DNA of 64,000 nucleotides from Alphaproteobacteria bacterium. Its GTDB lineage: Bacteria > Pseudomonadota > Alphaproteobacteria > Micropepsales > Micropepsaceae. How positions within the stretch are numbered: the first letter of the stretch is position 1; every line of letters begins with the position of its first letter. The stretch is from the NCBI GenBank assembly GCA_021325375.1, contig JAJPHG010000031.1, positions 165,106-229,105 on the forward strand, in the 5' to 3' direction. Of this stretch, positions 45,067 through 53,725 are shown piece after piece. Made by a program: the position numbers and the translations under genes. The notes beneath the pieces are model-generated. The model was not told where the DNA came from and did no database searches. It was given only the letters and a program-made list of their open reading frames with translations.

Positions 45067-45200
45067 ACCCTCCCCTTGAGGGAGGGTCGACAATTTGCGG
45101 AGCGCAGCGAAGCAAATTTCGGGGAGGGGTCATGCTGCAGGCACCGTGCCCCTCCCCGAAAAATGCTTCGCATTTTTCGACCCTCCCTCAAGGGGAGGGT
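45067..45200. repeat. Palindromic repeat family A, copy 3
   Basis: The arms are of the ACCCTCCCCTTGAGGGAGGG type, shared with copy 2. The left hairpin has stem AATTTGC / GCAAATT around loop GGAGCGCAGCGAA. The right hairpin is AAAAATGC-TTC-GCATTTTT, identical to the other copies. It lies between radA and mlaF, both minus strand, and does not reach either coding sequence. Confidence 0.92.
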
Positions 45201-45207
45201 TGGTGAG

Positions 45208-45975
45208 CTACCGCCGCACTTCCATCTTGATCGGGCCTTCGGCGCGGCCGTGGATGAACTGGTCGACGTAAGCGTTGCCGCTGGTGTCGATCTGGGCGGT
45301 GGGGCCTTCCCAGATGATTTTGCCGCGATAGAGCATGGCGATGCGGCCGGCGATCTTGCGCGCGCTCACCATGTCGTGGGTGATCGAGAGCGTCGTGGCG
45401 CCCACGTCCTTCACCGTCGCGATGATGAGGTCGTTGATGACGTCGGCCATGATCGGGTCGAGGCCCGTGGTCGGCTCGTCGAAGAAGATGATCTCGGGGT
45501 CGGCGGCGATGGCGCGCGCCAGGCCGACGCGCTTCTGCATGCCGCCGGAGAGCTCGGACGGCGACAGGTTCGCGACTTCGGGGCCGAGGCCCACCTTGGC
45601 GAGCTTTTCGATGGCGATGTCGCGCGCCTTGGCCTTCGCCATGCCGCGGCCCTGGATGAGGCCGAACGCGACGTTCTCCCAAACACTCAAACTGTCGAAC
45701 AGCGCGGCACCCTGGAACAGCATGCCGAACTTGCGCAGCATCGCGTCGCGCGCGCGGCCCGAGAGCCGCGTGACCTCCTTGCCGTCGACGAAGATCTGGC
45801 CGGCGTCGGGCTTCAAGATGCCCAGCACGCATTTGATCATCACCGACTTGCCGGTGCCCGAGCCGCCGATGACGACAAGGGATTCGCCCTGGGCGATCGT
45901 CAGGTCCACGCCGTCGAGCACGACCTTGGGCCCGAAGCGCTTCTTGACGCCGCGAAGTTCGACCTTGGCCGTCAT
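45208..45975 (-). CDS. mlaF: Phospholipid ABC transporter ATP-binding protein MlaF
   Basis: 255 residues. Walker A G-G-S-G-T-G-K-S is at 37-44, the signature L-S-G-G-M-Q near 145 and Walker B I-I-F-F-D-E-P near 165, with the MlaF-typical F-Q-G-A-A-L-F-D-S-L-S-V near 88. It powers lipid transfer between inner and outer membranes. It is coupled to mlaE by ATGA. No mlaD, mlaC or mlaB gene is adjacent. Confidence 0.92.
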   Translation of the reverse strand: MTAKVELRGVKKRFGPKVVLDGVDLTIAQGESLVVIGGSGTGKSVMIKCVLGILKPDAGQIFVDGKEVTRLSGRARDAMLRKFGMLFQGAALFDSLSVWENVAFGLIQGRGMAKAKARDIAIEKLAKVGLGPEVANLSPSELSGGMQKRVGLARAIAADPEIIFFDEPTTGLDPIMADVINDLIIATVKDVGATTLSITHDMVSARKIAGRIAMLYRGKIIWEGPTAQIDTSGNAYVDQFIHGRAEGPIKMEVRR

Positions 45976-46745
45976 TTGGAGAACAGCACCGAGGTGAGGA
46001 CGTAGTTGGCGGCGAGGATCAGGATCGACGCCGACACCACCGCGTCGGTCGTCGCGGCGCCCACGCCCTGCGCGCCGCCGCGCGAATGGAAGCCGTTGTA
46101 GCAGCCCATCAGCGCGATGATGAAGCCGAACACAGCGGCCTTGATCAGGCCCGAAGAGACGTCCTGGTGGGTGATGAAGTCGATCGTGTTCTTGAGGTAG
46201 ATCGCGCCGGTGAAGTCGAGCTTCTGGGTGGCGACCGCGAAGCCGCCGAAGACGCCGATGGAGTCGGCGATGGCGACCAGGATCGGCATCGAGATCACCG
46301 CCGCGATCAGCCGCGGCACGACGAGGTACTTGATCGGGTTGGTGGCCAGCGTGGTCAGCGCGTCGATCTGCTCGGTCACGCGCATCGTGCCGATCTCGGC
46401 GGCGATGGCCGCGGCGACGCGCCCCGCCACCATCAGCCCCGCGATCACCGGACCCAGCTCGCGCGTGATGCCGATGGCGACGATCTGAGGCACATAGGCG
46501 CCCGCATTGTAGCGGTCGGTGCCGATGGCGATCTGAAGCGCCAGCACGCCGCCGGTGAAGAACGCGGTCAGGCCCACGACGGGCAACGAGAAATACCCGA
46601 TGCGCATCATCTGCTTGAAGATCAGCGACCAGTAGATCGGCGGGCGCAGCACCGCGCTCACCGCGTCGGCCATGAAGATGCACAGCCGCCCGGTCTCGCC
46701 CAGGAAGGCGAGGAAGACGCGTCCGATCGCGGCGAAGACGTTCAT
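45972..46745 (-). CDS. mlaE: Phospholipid ABC transporter permease MlaE
   Basis: 257 residues with an amphipathic N-terminus and five or six helices. The MlaE landmarks G-I-T-R-E-L-G-P-V-I-A-G-L-M-V-A-G-R near 92-109 and A-A-E-I-G-T-M-R-V-T-E-Q-I-D-A-L are present. It forms the membrane part of the lipid transporter with MlaF. It follows alr after one base. Confidence 0.92.
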   Translation of the reverse strand: MNVFAAIGRVFLAFLGETGRLCIFMADAVSAVLRPPIYWSLIFKQMMRIGYFSLPVVGLTAFFTGGVLALQIAIGTDRYNAGAYVPQIVAIGITRELGPVIAGLMVAGRVAAAIAAEIGTMRVTEQIDALTTLATNPIKYLVVPRLIAAVISMPILVAIADSIGVFGGFAVATQKLDFTGAIYLKNTIDFITHQDVSSGLIKAAVFGFIIALMGCYNGFHSRGGAQGVGAATTDAVVSASILILAANYVLTSVLFSK

Positions 46746-46746
46746 G

Positions 46747-47847
46747 TCAGGTCTCGTAGTGACGCGGCACGCGCCGCGAGAGCGAAGTCAGGATCTCGTA
46801 GGACGCGGTGCCGGACGCGGCGGCGATCTCCTCGAGCGGAATATGGTCGCCGACGAACTCGACCTCGGCGCCCGTCTTGCGCTGGGCCGGCGGCACGTCG
46901 GTGACATCCAAGGTGATCAGATCCATCGAAACCCGCCCCGCGACCGGCGCCCTGACGCCGCCGACAACCCCCGCGCCCCGTCCCGCCAGGGCGCGCATCA
47001 GGCCGTCTGTATAGCCCAAACCGACCGTCGCCAGCACGCTGGGCCGGGCCGCGCGGAATGTCGCGCCATAGCCCACGCTCTCGCCCGGCTCGACATGTCG
47101 GAGCTGCAGGATGCGCCCGGTGAGCACCACGGCCGTCTCGAAAGGATTGTCCCTGCCCGGCTGCGGGTTGCCGCCATAGAGCCCGAGCCCCGGCCGCACC
47201 ATGTCGAAGGCATAGTCGCGGCCGAGCATGATCCCGCCCGAGGACGAAAGGCTCGCGGGCGCTGCGGGCAGCATCGCAAGGCCCGTGCGGAAACGGTCGA
47301 GCTGGACGCGGTTCATCTTCGCGTCCGGATCCTCGGCGAAGGCCAGATGGCTCATCATCAAGACGACGCGGATGCTTTCGAGCCGCTTGGCACGCTCGCC
47401 CGCGAGCGTCGCGAGTTCGCCCGGCGGAAGTCCGAGCCGGTTCATGCCGGTGTCGAAATGGATCGCGGCGTCCAGCTCGCTGCGCAGCTCGCGCGCGGCG
47501 GCGCTCCAAGCCGCGATCTCGGCGAGCGAATTGAGCACGGGCGTCAAGCGGTGGGAGACCAGCGCCGGAACCGCGTCGGCGGGCGCGCCGTCGAGGACGA
47601 AGATTCGTGCGTCCGGCACGGCAGGCCTGAGCGCCACGCCCTCCTCCAGCCGCGCGACGAAGAACGTGTCGCAGCCGATCGAGGCCAGATGCCGGGCGAC
47701 CGGTTTCATACCCGTGCCATAGGCGTCGGCCTTCACGACGCCCGCGACGGCGGCCGGCGCGGCGAGCCGCCGGGACGCGCGGAAGTTCGCGCCCACCGCG
47801 CCCAACCGCACCGTCAGGCGCGCTGCTTCGAAATCGTTGCCGGTCAT
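46747..47847 (-). CDS. alr: Alanine racemase
   Basis: 366 residues, PLP enzyme making D-alanine for peptidoglycan. The PLP lysine is K39 in VVKADAYGTG. The catalytic tyrosine of the second half is in E-S-V-G-Y-G-A near 250, and the C-terminal beta domain has R-V-S-M-D. It heads a short run alr-mlaE-mlaF. Confidence 0.95.
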   Translation of the reverse strand: MTGNDFEAARLTVRLGAVGANFRASRRLAAPAAVAGVVKADAYGTGMKPVARHLASIGCDTFFVARLEEGVALRPAVPDARIFVLDGAPADAVPALVSHRLTPVLNSLAEIAAWSAAARELRSELDAAIHFDTGMNRLGLPPGELATLAGERAKRLESIRVVLMMSHLAFAEDPDAKMNRVQLDRFRTGLAMLPAAPASLSSSGGIMLGRDYAFDMVRPGLGLYGGNPQPGRDNPFETAVVLTGRILQLRHVEPGESVGYGATFRAARPSVLATVGLGYTDGLMRALAGRGAGVVGGVRAPVAGRVSMDLITLDVTDVPPAQRKTGAEVEFVGDHIPLEEIAAASGTASYEILTSLSRRVPRHYET

Positions 47848-47945
47848 TTGCGGCGGAGAATGCTGTGCGGAGCGAGCGGCGTCAAAGGCAGACGCGATTT
47901 CTAACGTAGGGTCGCCGCATCGAGTCGAATACATCCATCCACTCC

Positions 47946-48030
47946 CGTCATGGCCGGGCTTGTCCCGGCCATCCATACACTCCCTGCCAGACCGCATTTA
48001 TGGATGGCCGCCACAGGGGCGGCCATGACG
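47946..48030. repeat. Palindromic element D
   Basis: CGTCATGGCCG...CGGCCATCCATA (47946-47977) is mirrored by TATGGATGGCCG...CGGCCATGACG (47999-48030). Each side carries its own internal hairpin of different sequence (GGGC-TTG-TCCC and CCGCC-ACAG-GGGCGG). A single copy is present in this window, between alr and an envelope protein gene. The rest of 47848-48063 holds no visible gene. Confidence 0.85.
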
Positions 48031-48063
48031 ACTGAGGGTGATTCTCCTCAAACCGAACACCTC

Positions 48064-48708
48064 TCATCGCCCGAAGATCGTCTTGTGGACGCATTCGCTG
48101 TGCGTGTTGCCGGCGGCGAGGCAGGGATCGGAGGTCTGCAGGGTGTGCAGATCCTCTTCGGCGCCGGTCTCGGGCTCCTGCAGGGCGGGCGCCTTGTCGG
48201 GCGTGTCCATCACGATGACGCCCTTGGCCGTCTTCTTGAACTTCCAGGGGGTGCGCTTGCAGGCCTCGCGTTCGGCCTGGCTCAGATGCTCCCAGGGTCC
48301 GGCGCCGCAGGCGAGATCCTTGCCGATCGCCTGCATGACGTCGCCGGGCTTCTGCTGCTGCTCGGGCTTGGGCGGCGGCACCGTGATGGTGAATTTCGGC
48401 GCCTCTTCCTGTTCCCTCCGCAGGATCGCGGGCGTGACGGGCAAGGGCGCGGTGTTGTTCCTGGTGTGCTGCGCCGGCGGTGGGAACAGCAGCAGCACTT
48501 CCTGAGGCTGCGCCCTGTGGCGGAGCGCCGCGATGTGGCCCGCGGTGAAGAGCGCGAGCAGGATGACGATATGCACGAGCACGACCGCGATGCCGGCGGT
48601 CACGCGCTTGAGCATGCGTTCGCGCTCGGCCTCGCTCGCTCGGGCGCGCTCGTCCGCAATCAGGGCGAAAGACGTGTCGATAACGCTGTGTTCTGACACC
48701 AAAGGCAC
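48064..48708 (-). CDS. Single-span membrane protein, proline-rich, unknown
   Basis: 214 residues from a GTG at 48708. A cytosolic basic N-terminus is followed by one membrane helix (about residues 36-57). The periplasmic remainder has Pro/Gln-rich linkers (P-P-P-K-P-E-Q-Q-Q-K-P) and four cysteines. The architecture recalls TonB-like or cell-envelope linker proteins, but the TonB C-terminal domain is not recognisable. Another GTG at 48699 is possible. It is divergent from the lipoprotein gene at 48875. Confidence 0.65.
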   Translation of the reverse strand: MPLVSEHSVIDTSFALIADERARASEAERERMLKRVTAGIAVVLVHIVILLALFTAGHIAALRHRAQPQEVLLLFPPPAQHTRNNTAPLPVTPAILRREQEEAPKFTITVPPPKPEQQQKPGDVMQAIGKDLACGAGPWEHLSQAEREACKRTPWKFKKTAKGVIVMDTPDKAPALQEPETGAEEDLHTLQTSDPCLAAGNTHSECVHKTIFGR

Positions 48709-48874
48709 GTTCCGGCGGAAAAGCGGTTCGCTAGGCGCAGGCGCCCGCGACCGCGGGATTATTCTAGCAGGTTTTGCGCGCGCACAACGTGGCCCAAAGT
48801 TAACCAGGTCTGAAGATGTTTGGCCGCGCCGCGCCCCGGTTGCTCCAAAATGGGGCGCTTGCCGGAGAAATGAC

Positions 48875-49378
48875 ATGCGTGCAATGTTCCTGGTGGTGGG
48901 ATCGATCCTGCTCTGCGCGGGGTTGTTCGGCTGCGACAGCAGGCCTCAAGCGACCGTCGCAGCCCCTGTCGTAGCGGCCGCGCCGCCGCCCTGCAACTGC
49001 GCCCAACCTGCTCCGCCGCCCGCGCCCGTGGTCCAGAGCGCGCGGGTCGAGCACCACTATCGCCATCATCACCGTCACACGGTCGCCGAGTTCGAGCAGA
49101 TGTATCCGGGCTATGGCGAGAGCAGCGGGAGCTATTCGGAGTCGTCGGGCGAGACGCGGGAATATTCGCCGGGCTCTTCCGACACGATGACGCAGGCCGA
49201 TGACGCGCAGGTGCGCAAGACGGCTTGGGTCGACGGCTACGGCCGCGCGCATTACGCGAGCGACGATACCTCGCAGGACGAGAACCCCGCGCGGCTCAGC
49301 CCCGACGATCGTCACCTGCGCCGCGATCCCTATCGCGGCTGGAACTCGCATTGCGACGAGCGCGATGCGGTGAACTGA
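48875..49378 (+). CDS. Lipoprotein, His/Ser-rich, unknown
   Basis: 167 residues with signal peptide and lipobox G-L-F-G-C (C20). A Pro/Ala linker with C-N-C follows. Then come a histidine cluster (V-E-H-H-Y-R-H-H-H-R-H, about residues 58-68), a Ser/Glu region and a charged C-terminus. The His cluster could bind metal. GGAG precedes the ATG. No family is recognised. Confidence 0.68.
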   Translation: MRAMFLVVGSILLCAGLFGCDSRPQATVAAPVVAAAPPPCNCAQPAPPPAPVVQSARVEHHYRHHHRHTVAEFEQMYPGYGESSGSYSESSGETREYSPGSSDTMTQADDAQVRKTAWVDGYGRAHYASDDTSQDENPARLSPDDRHLRRDPYRGWNSHCDERDAVN

Positions 49379-49410
49379 CAAGTTCAGCGGGAAATTCGGC
49401 AGCAGTCTCT

Positions 49411-50379
49411 TTAGAACGCCGCCAAACCATCGGCTGAGGCCGGGAAAATGTGCTCCGCCACAAAAGCTACCGAATCGGCCGCCTCTCCGCCGCCGAGATC
49501 AAGCTCCATCGCCCGCTTGCGAATGGAAGGCAATTCACCAACCAGTTCATCCATCGTCACTGGCTTTTTCCTTACGGCTGCCTCGAACAGCTCGTAGAGA
49601 ATAAATTGAACGATCAATATCCGCCATAGAACGGGACAGCTTCCGTCCAATCCGGCAAAAAGATCGGATGCAGCACCCAAAGCGCTAGATACGTCCTCAG
49701 GCTCGACCTTTTCCATGTCGAGCTCAAACTCCCCGAACCCCTTTACAATCGCCGCTCGATTTACGTCCTCGCCGAACAGCGCCACTAGCGCGTTTTCGAG
49801 TCGGCCCGGCGGGAGGCCCTGCCGCCTGAACTTCGCCGGCTCGTCAATCCGCTTCTGACGCCATCCCTTGACATAGGGCGTGTAAGTCAATGCGCAAGCT
49901 CTTGCTACATCGTGGTCTCTTGAAAGCATTTCAGCGAATTGCTTCGCGACTTGATATTGCAGTGCTACGGCCTGGTTTACTTCGAAATCGACGAGCGTAA
50001 GGCGATGCCTCAACAAACGAAAATAAGCCGCGGGCCGCAGTAAATTGTAGATGCGCGAATACCTTGCATAGTTGCCGCCCGACGGCTCGAGAATGGAGCG
50101 ATCGGAAGAACGCTTGTCCTTCGCGATGTCCAAGATCAGCTTGCGCGCGTCCTCGCAAGACTCGAGAAGGTGAAACTTTATGGGCTCGAACTCCAGATAG
50201 AGTCGTTTGAGTGCCTCATATTGATAGTCGCGAAGGGCGCTTCTGTCCGCACTTGCATTCTGCAGTTTTTGCAAATCACGCTGGTTGAGACGCGTTGAAA
50301 AGAACGAAATCGTCGCGACGATCAAAGAAGTGGCGGCCACAGCAAGTGGTGCCCAAATCTTAAGGACCTCTTCGCTCAT
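49411..50379 (-). CDS. Membrane-anchored protein of unknown function, low-GC
   Basis: 322 residues. An N-terminal helix (about residues 9-27) is followed by a short coiled segment and a long, mostly helical cytosolic part without recognisable motifs (Y-Q-Y-E-A-L-K-R-L-Y-L-E-F-E-P near 52). By eye its GC content and codon use (many AT-ending codons) differ sharply from flanking alr and dnaB, so recent acquisition is likely. Defence-island membrane proteins can look like this, but nothing specific supports that. Confidence 0.7.
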   Translation of the reverse strand: MSEEVLKIWAPLAVAATSLIVATISFFSTRLNQRDLQKLQNASADRSALRDYQYEALKRLYLEFEPIKFHLLESCEDARKLILDIAKDKRSSDRSILEPSGGNYARYSRIYNLLRPAAYFRLLRHRLTLVDFEVNQAVALQYQVAKQFAEMLSRDHDVARACALTYTPYVKGWRQKRIDEPAKFRRQGLPPGRLENALVALFGEDVNRAAIVKGFGEFELDMEKVEPEDVSSALGAASDLFAGLDGSCPVLWRILIVQFILYELFEAAVRKKPVTMDELVGELPSIRKRAMELDLGGGEAADSVAFVAEHIFPASADGLAAF

Positions 50380-50407
50380 GATGCCCCCAGCTATCGAAAT
50401 CGCGCGG

Positions 50408-51835
50408 CTATCCCGCTTCGCTCGCGAAGTTCGAGAAGCGCGTGAAGCGTTCGTCGAAATGCAGGTCGATCTTGTTGGTCGCGCCGTGGCGGTGCTTCTC
50501 GACGAGGACCTCGGCGCGGCGGTGGGCGCGCTCGCACTTTTCCAGCCACTTGGCGTGATCGGCCGAGCTCGGATCAGGCTCGCGGGATTTCAGGTAATAC
50601 TCCTCGCGATAGACGAACATCACCACGTCCGCGTCCTGCTCGATCGAGCCGGATTCGCGCAGGTCCGAGAGCACCGGGCGCTTGTCGTCGCGGCTGTCGA
50701 CGCCGCGCGAGAGCTGGGAGAGCGCGATGATCGGCACGTTCAGCTCCTTGGCGAGCGCCTTGAGGCCCTTGGTCACCTCGGTGATCTCCTGCACGCGGTT
50801 CTCGGCGCGGCGCGAGGGTTCCACGAGCTGGAGATAGTCGATGACGATGACGCCGATCTGCTTCTCGCGCTTCAAGCGGCGCGCGCGCGCGGCGATCTGG
50901 GCGATGGAGATGCCGCCGGTGTCGTCGATGTAGAGGGGCAGCGTCGAAAGCTCCTGCATGGTGAGGACGAACTTCTCCCACTCGCTTTCCGAGAACTTGC
51001 CGTTGCGGATCTTCCACATCTCGATCTCGGTCTGCTCCGAGAGGATACGCGCGGAGAGCTGCTGCGCCGCCATTTCGAGCGAGAAGAACAGCACCGGCGC
51101 GCCGCGCGGCAGCTCGGCGCCGGCCTGCACGTCCATCGCCCAGGTGCGCGCGGCGTTGAACGACATGTTGGTGCCGAGCGAGGTCTTGCCCATGCCGGGA
51201 CGCCCCGCGAGGATGAGAAGGTCGGAGGGCTGCAACCCGCCCAAAAGGCTGTCGATCTCGGTGAAGCCAGACGTCACGCCCGAGATGCGCCCGCCGCGGG
51301 CCTGGGCGCGCTCGGCGTTCTCCACCGCGCGGCGCAGGCTCTCGGCGAAATCGATCGGACCTTCGCCGTATTTGGAGTTCTCGGCGACGCGATAGAGCGC
51401 CTTCTCCGCGCTCTCGATGATCGCTTTGGGCGGCTGGTCGACGTTGACGTCGAGCGCGTTGTTGACCAGATCCTCGCCGATACGGAACAGCTCGCGGCGC
51501 ACGGCGGCATCGTGGATGATGCGCGCGAGCTCGCGCACATTGGCGACGGCGGGCGCGGCCTCGGCGAGGTTGACGAAATAGTCCTGCCCGATCTCGGCGA
51601 CGCCCGGATCGTTCTGCATCAGCGCCTTGAGCGTCAGCGGCGTGATCGCCCGGCCCTGCTCCCACACCTTGAGCATGGTGGAATAGATGCGCTGATGCAG
51701 CGGATCGTAGAATTCCTCTTCCTTGAGGACGGTCGTCAGCGGCTCGAGCCTGCGGTTGTCGACCAGCACCGCGCCGAGCACGGCCTGCTCGACCTCGATA
51801 TCCACCGGCACCTGACGGAATGTCTCGACGTTCAT
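50408..51835 (-). CDS. dnaB: Replicative DNA helicase
   Basis: 475 residues. The N-terminal primase-interacting domain (V-E-Q-A-V-L-G-A-V-L) covers about 10-115. The RecA-like ATPase has G-R-P-G-M-G-K-T-S (Walker A near 213), the E-M-A motif, V-I-D-Y-L-Q-L (Walker B) and the arginine finger region S-R-x-x-E. It unwinds DNA at the fork. GAGAG precedes the ATG. Confidence 0.97.
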   Translation of the reverse strand: MNVETFRQVPVDIEVEQAVLGAVLVDNRRLEPLTTVLKEEEFYDPLHQRIYSTMLKVWEQGRAITPLTLKALMQNDPGVAEIGQDYFVNLAEAAPAVANVRELARIIHDAAVRRELFRIGEDLVNNALDVNVDQPPKAIIESAEKALYRVAENSKYGEGPIDFAESLRRAVENAERAQARGGRISGVTSGFTEIDSLLGGLQPSDLLILAGRPGMGKTSLGTNMSFNAARTWAMDVQAGAELPRGAPVLFFSLEMAAQQLSARILSEQTEIEMWKIRNGKFSESEWEKFVLTMQELSTLPLYIDDTGGISIAQIAARARRLKREKQIGVIVIDYLQLVEPSRRAENRVQEITEVTKGLKALAKELNVPIIALSQLSRGVDSRDDKRPVLSDLRESGSIEQDADVVMFVYREEYYLKSREPDPSSADHAKWLEKCERAHRRAEVLVEKHRHGATNKIDLHFDERFTRFSNFASEAG

Positions 51836-52016
51836 CGCTCTCGTTCTTGAGCCTTCGGGCGCACTCAACGCAGTTCGCACTTTGCGAACAATGGCGATTC
51901 TCGCGTGAGGGCGAATCACCCACACACTTTTTGCCGCCCTGTCCGAAATGGGGGATCGTGCCGCCGGACGGCCGATCCGGTCATAGGCTATCACAGGAAC
52001 ATTTCACGAACAAGCT

Positions 52017-52373
52017 CTAGCGGTGCGTGCCGAACGCCGCCTCGTAAACCTCCGGCTTGAAGCCGACGAGGAGTTTGGTACCCGTCTCCACCACCGGGCG
52101 CTTGATCATCGAGGGCTGCGCGGCCATCAGCGCGATGGCCTTCTTCTGCGTCAGGCCGTCCTTGTCCCTGTCGGGCAGCGCACGGAAGGTGGTGCCGGCG
52201 CGGTTCAGGAGCACCTCCCAGCCCACCTGCTTCGCCCAGGCTTCGAGCTGGGACTTGGCGACGCCCGCGGTCTTGTAGTCGTGAAAGACGTAAGCGACTC
52301 CATGCCGGTCGAGCCAGGCGCGCGCCTTCTTCATCGTGTCGCAGTTCTTGATTCCGTAGATCGTGACCGTCAT
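52017..52373 (-). CDS. ArsC/Spx-family reductase-like protein
   Basis: 118 residues, thioredoxin-like. I-Y-G-I-K-N-C-D-T-M-K-K puts the cysteine at C11, as in YffB. F-H-D-Y-K, L-N-R-A-G-T-T-F-R and I-K-R-P-V-V follow. YffB-type proteins are glutathione-dependent thiol reductases rather than true arsenate reductases. No arsenic genes are nearby. Confidence 0.85.
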   Translation of the reverse strand: MTVTIYGIKNCDTMKKARAWLDRHGVAYVFHDYKTAGVAKSQLEAWAKQVGWEVLLNRAGTTFRALPDRDKDGLTQKKAIALMAAQPSMIKRPVVETGTKLLVGFKPEVYEAAFGTHR

Positions 52374-52421
52374 GGTGCGCCGCGCTTCCGACATCCGCCG
52401 CACTATACCGCTGCAAGCCCG

Positions 52422-53699
52422 ATGAGCACCTTGAAATCGCTCCTGCGCCGCGTCGTGCGGCCGCTCCGCCGCTCGCTCGGCGGACCGCCGCCCGTCGAGC
52501 CTTCGGGACCGCCGATCGAGAGCGCGCGCTCCATCGCCTTCATCGTCAACGCGACGTCCGACGCGAAGGGCCAAGCCTGGTTCGACGCGGCGAGGGCGCG
52601 CGGCGCCGAGATCGACATGCTGCCTCTGTTCCAACCCTATCGGCGCGAGGACGAGCGGACGATGAGCTTCCTCCTGGCGCCGCCGCGCGCGAGCTATGAC
52701 TGCATCGTCGTCAACCACGCCACCGAGCTCTACGAGCATTCCTGGAGCTATGCGTTCCTCGATAGGCTGAACGGGTTCCTGGGCGAGAACGGCACGATCT
52801 TCGTGCCGCGCCGCAACGATCCCGCGCGGCGCATCTCGGACGCGCGGCTGAAGGCGCTGTTCGGGGCCGCGCCGCGCCAGGCGACCAAGCGGTTCCTCGC
52901 CTTCGGCAAAGCGCGAGGCGGCCTCAAGCGCCCCGCCGACGCGGCCTATTCCACTCTCGACGCCTATTTCCCGATCCGCGACGCGCTGATCCAGGGCCGC
53001 TTCGACGCCAAGCTCGCCGACACGATCCGCGCGCTCGGCGTGCGCCGCGCGCGGCTGCGCAGCGCCAATCGCGCCGACAGCTTCCTCGCCCAACTCAAGA
53101 GCCAGTCCTACCGCACCTGCAGCGCGTCGACGAAATCCGCGCTCATGCAATATCTCGCCGCGCAATATTTTCCGGGGCGCGGCGATCTTCGCGTCGTCGA
53201 TCTGGGCGCCGGAACCGGGCTCAATTCGCTCGAGCTGCTGCTCAATCCGAGCGGCATTGCGCATGTGACGCTGGTCGAACCCAATCGCGTCCATCACTGG
53301 CCCATCGCTCTGATGGTCGAGCAATTGGGCGAGCGTGTGCGCGGCAAGGTCACGCTGTGCGACCAGGAAGGTGCTGCGTATTCCGGGACGCAGGCCGACA
53401 TCGTGATGGTCTGCGCCGTCCTGACCATGCTGCCCGCCGAGCAGCGCCAGCCGTTCGCGCAAGGCGCCTGGAACGCCGTCGCGCCGGGCGGGATCCTGGC
53501 GGTGCTCGAGAACATGCGCGATCCCGATCCGGTCAAGGGCGGCGCTTTCAACGCGATGCGATACACCCCGCCCGAGATCGACGCCCTGCTCGGCCGCTTC
53601 GGGCCGCTCCGCTATTTCAAGAGCGACGCGATGGAGGAGATGGCGGCGCCCGATGTCGGCATCCGCGCGGTCTTCCGCGTCGTGCGCAAGCCGGGATAG
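52422..53699 (+). CDS. SAM-dependent methyltransferase with N-terminal extension
   Basis: 425 residues. The C-terminal third has a class I SAM fold: V-V-D-L-G-A-G-T-G at 258-266, V-E-P-N near 284, and A-P-G-G-I-L-A-V-L-E near 365. The N-terminal 240 residues have a second alpha/beta unit (I-A-F-I-V-N-A-T-S) with a conserved-looking C-I-V-V-N-H. This layout resembles mitochondrial Rsm22-like methyltransferases, which act on the small ribosomal subunit. That is a suggestion, not a firm call. Confidence 0.75.
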   Translation: MSTLKSLLRRVVRPLRRSLGGPPPVEPSGPPIESARSIAFIVNATSDAKGQAWFDAARARGAEIDMLPLFQPYRREDERTMSFLLAPPRASYDCIVVNHATELYEHSWSYAFLDRLNGFLGENGTIFVPRRNDPARRISDARLKALFGAAPRQATKRFLAFGKARGGLKRPADAAYSTLDAYFPIRDALIQGRFDAKLADTIRALGVRRARLRSANRADSFLAQLKSQSYRTCSASTKSALMQYLAAQYFPGRGDLRVVDLGAGTGLNSLELLLNPSGIAHVTLVEPNRVHHWPIALMVEQLGERVRGKVTLCDQEGAAYSGTQADIVMVCAVLTMLPAEQRQPFAQGAWNAVAPGGILAVLENMRDPDPVKGGAFNAMRYTPPEIDALLGRFGPLRYFKSDAMEEMAAPDVGIRAVFRVVRKPG

Positions 53700-53725
53700 G
53701 CGCCCGATCGAAACGAGCGAGATCG

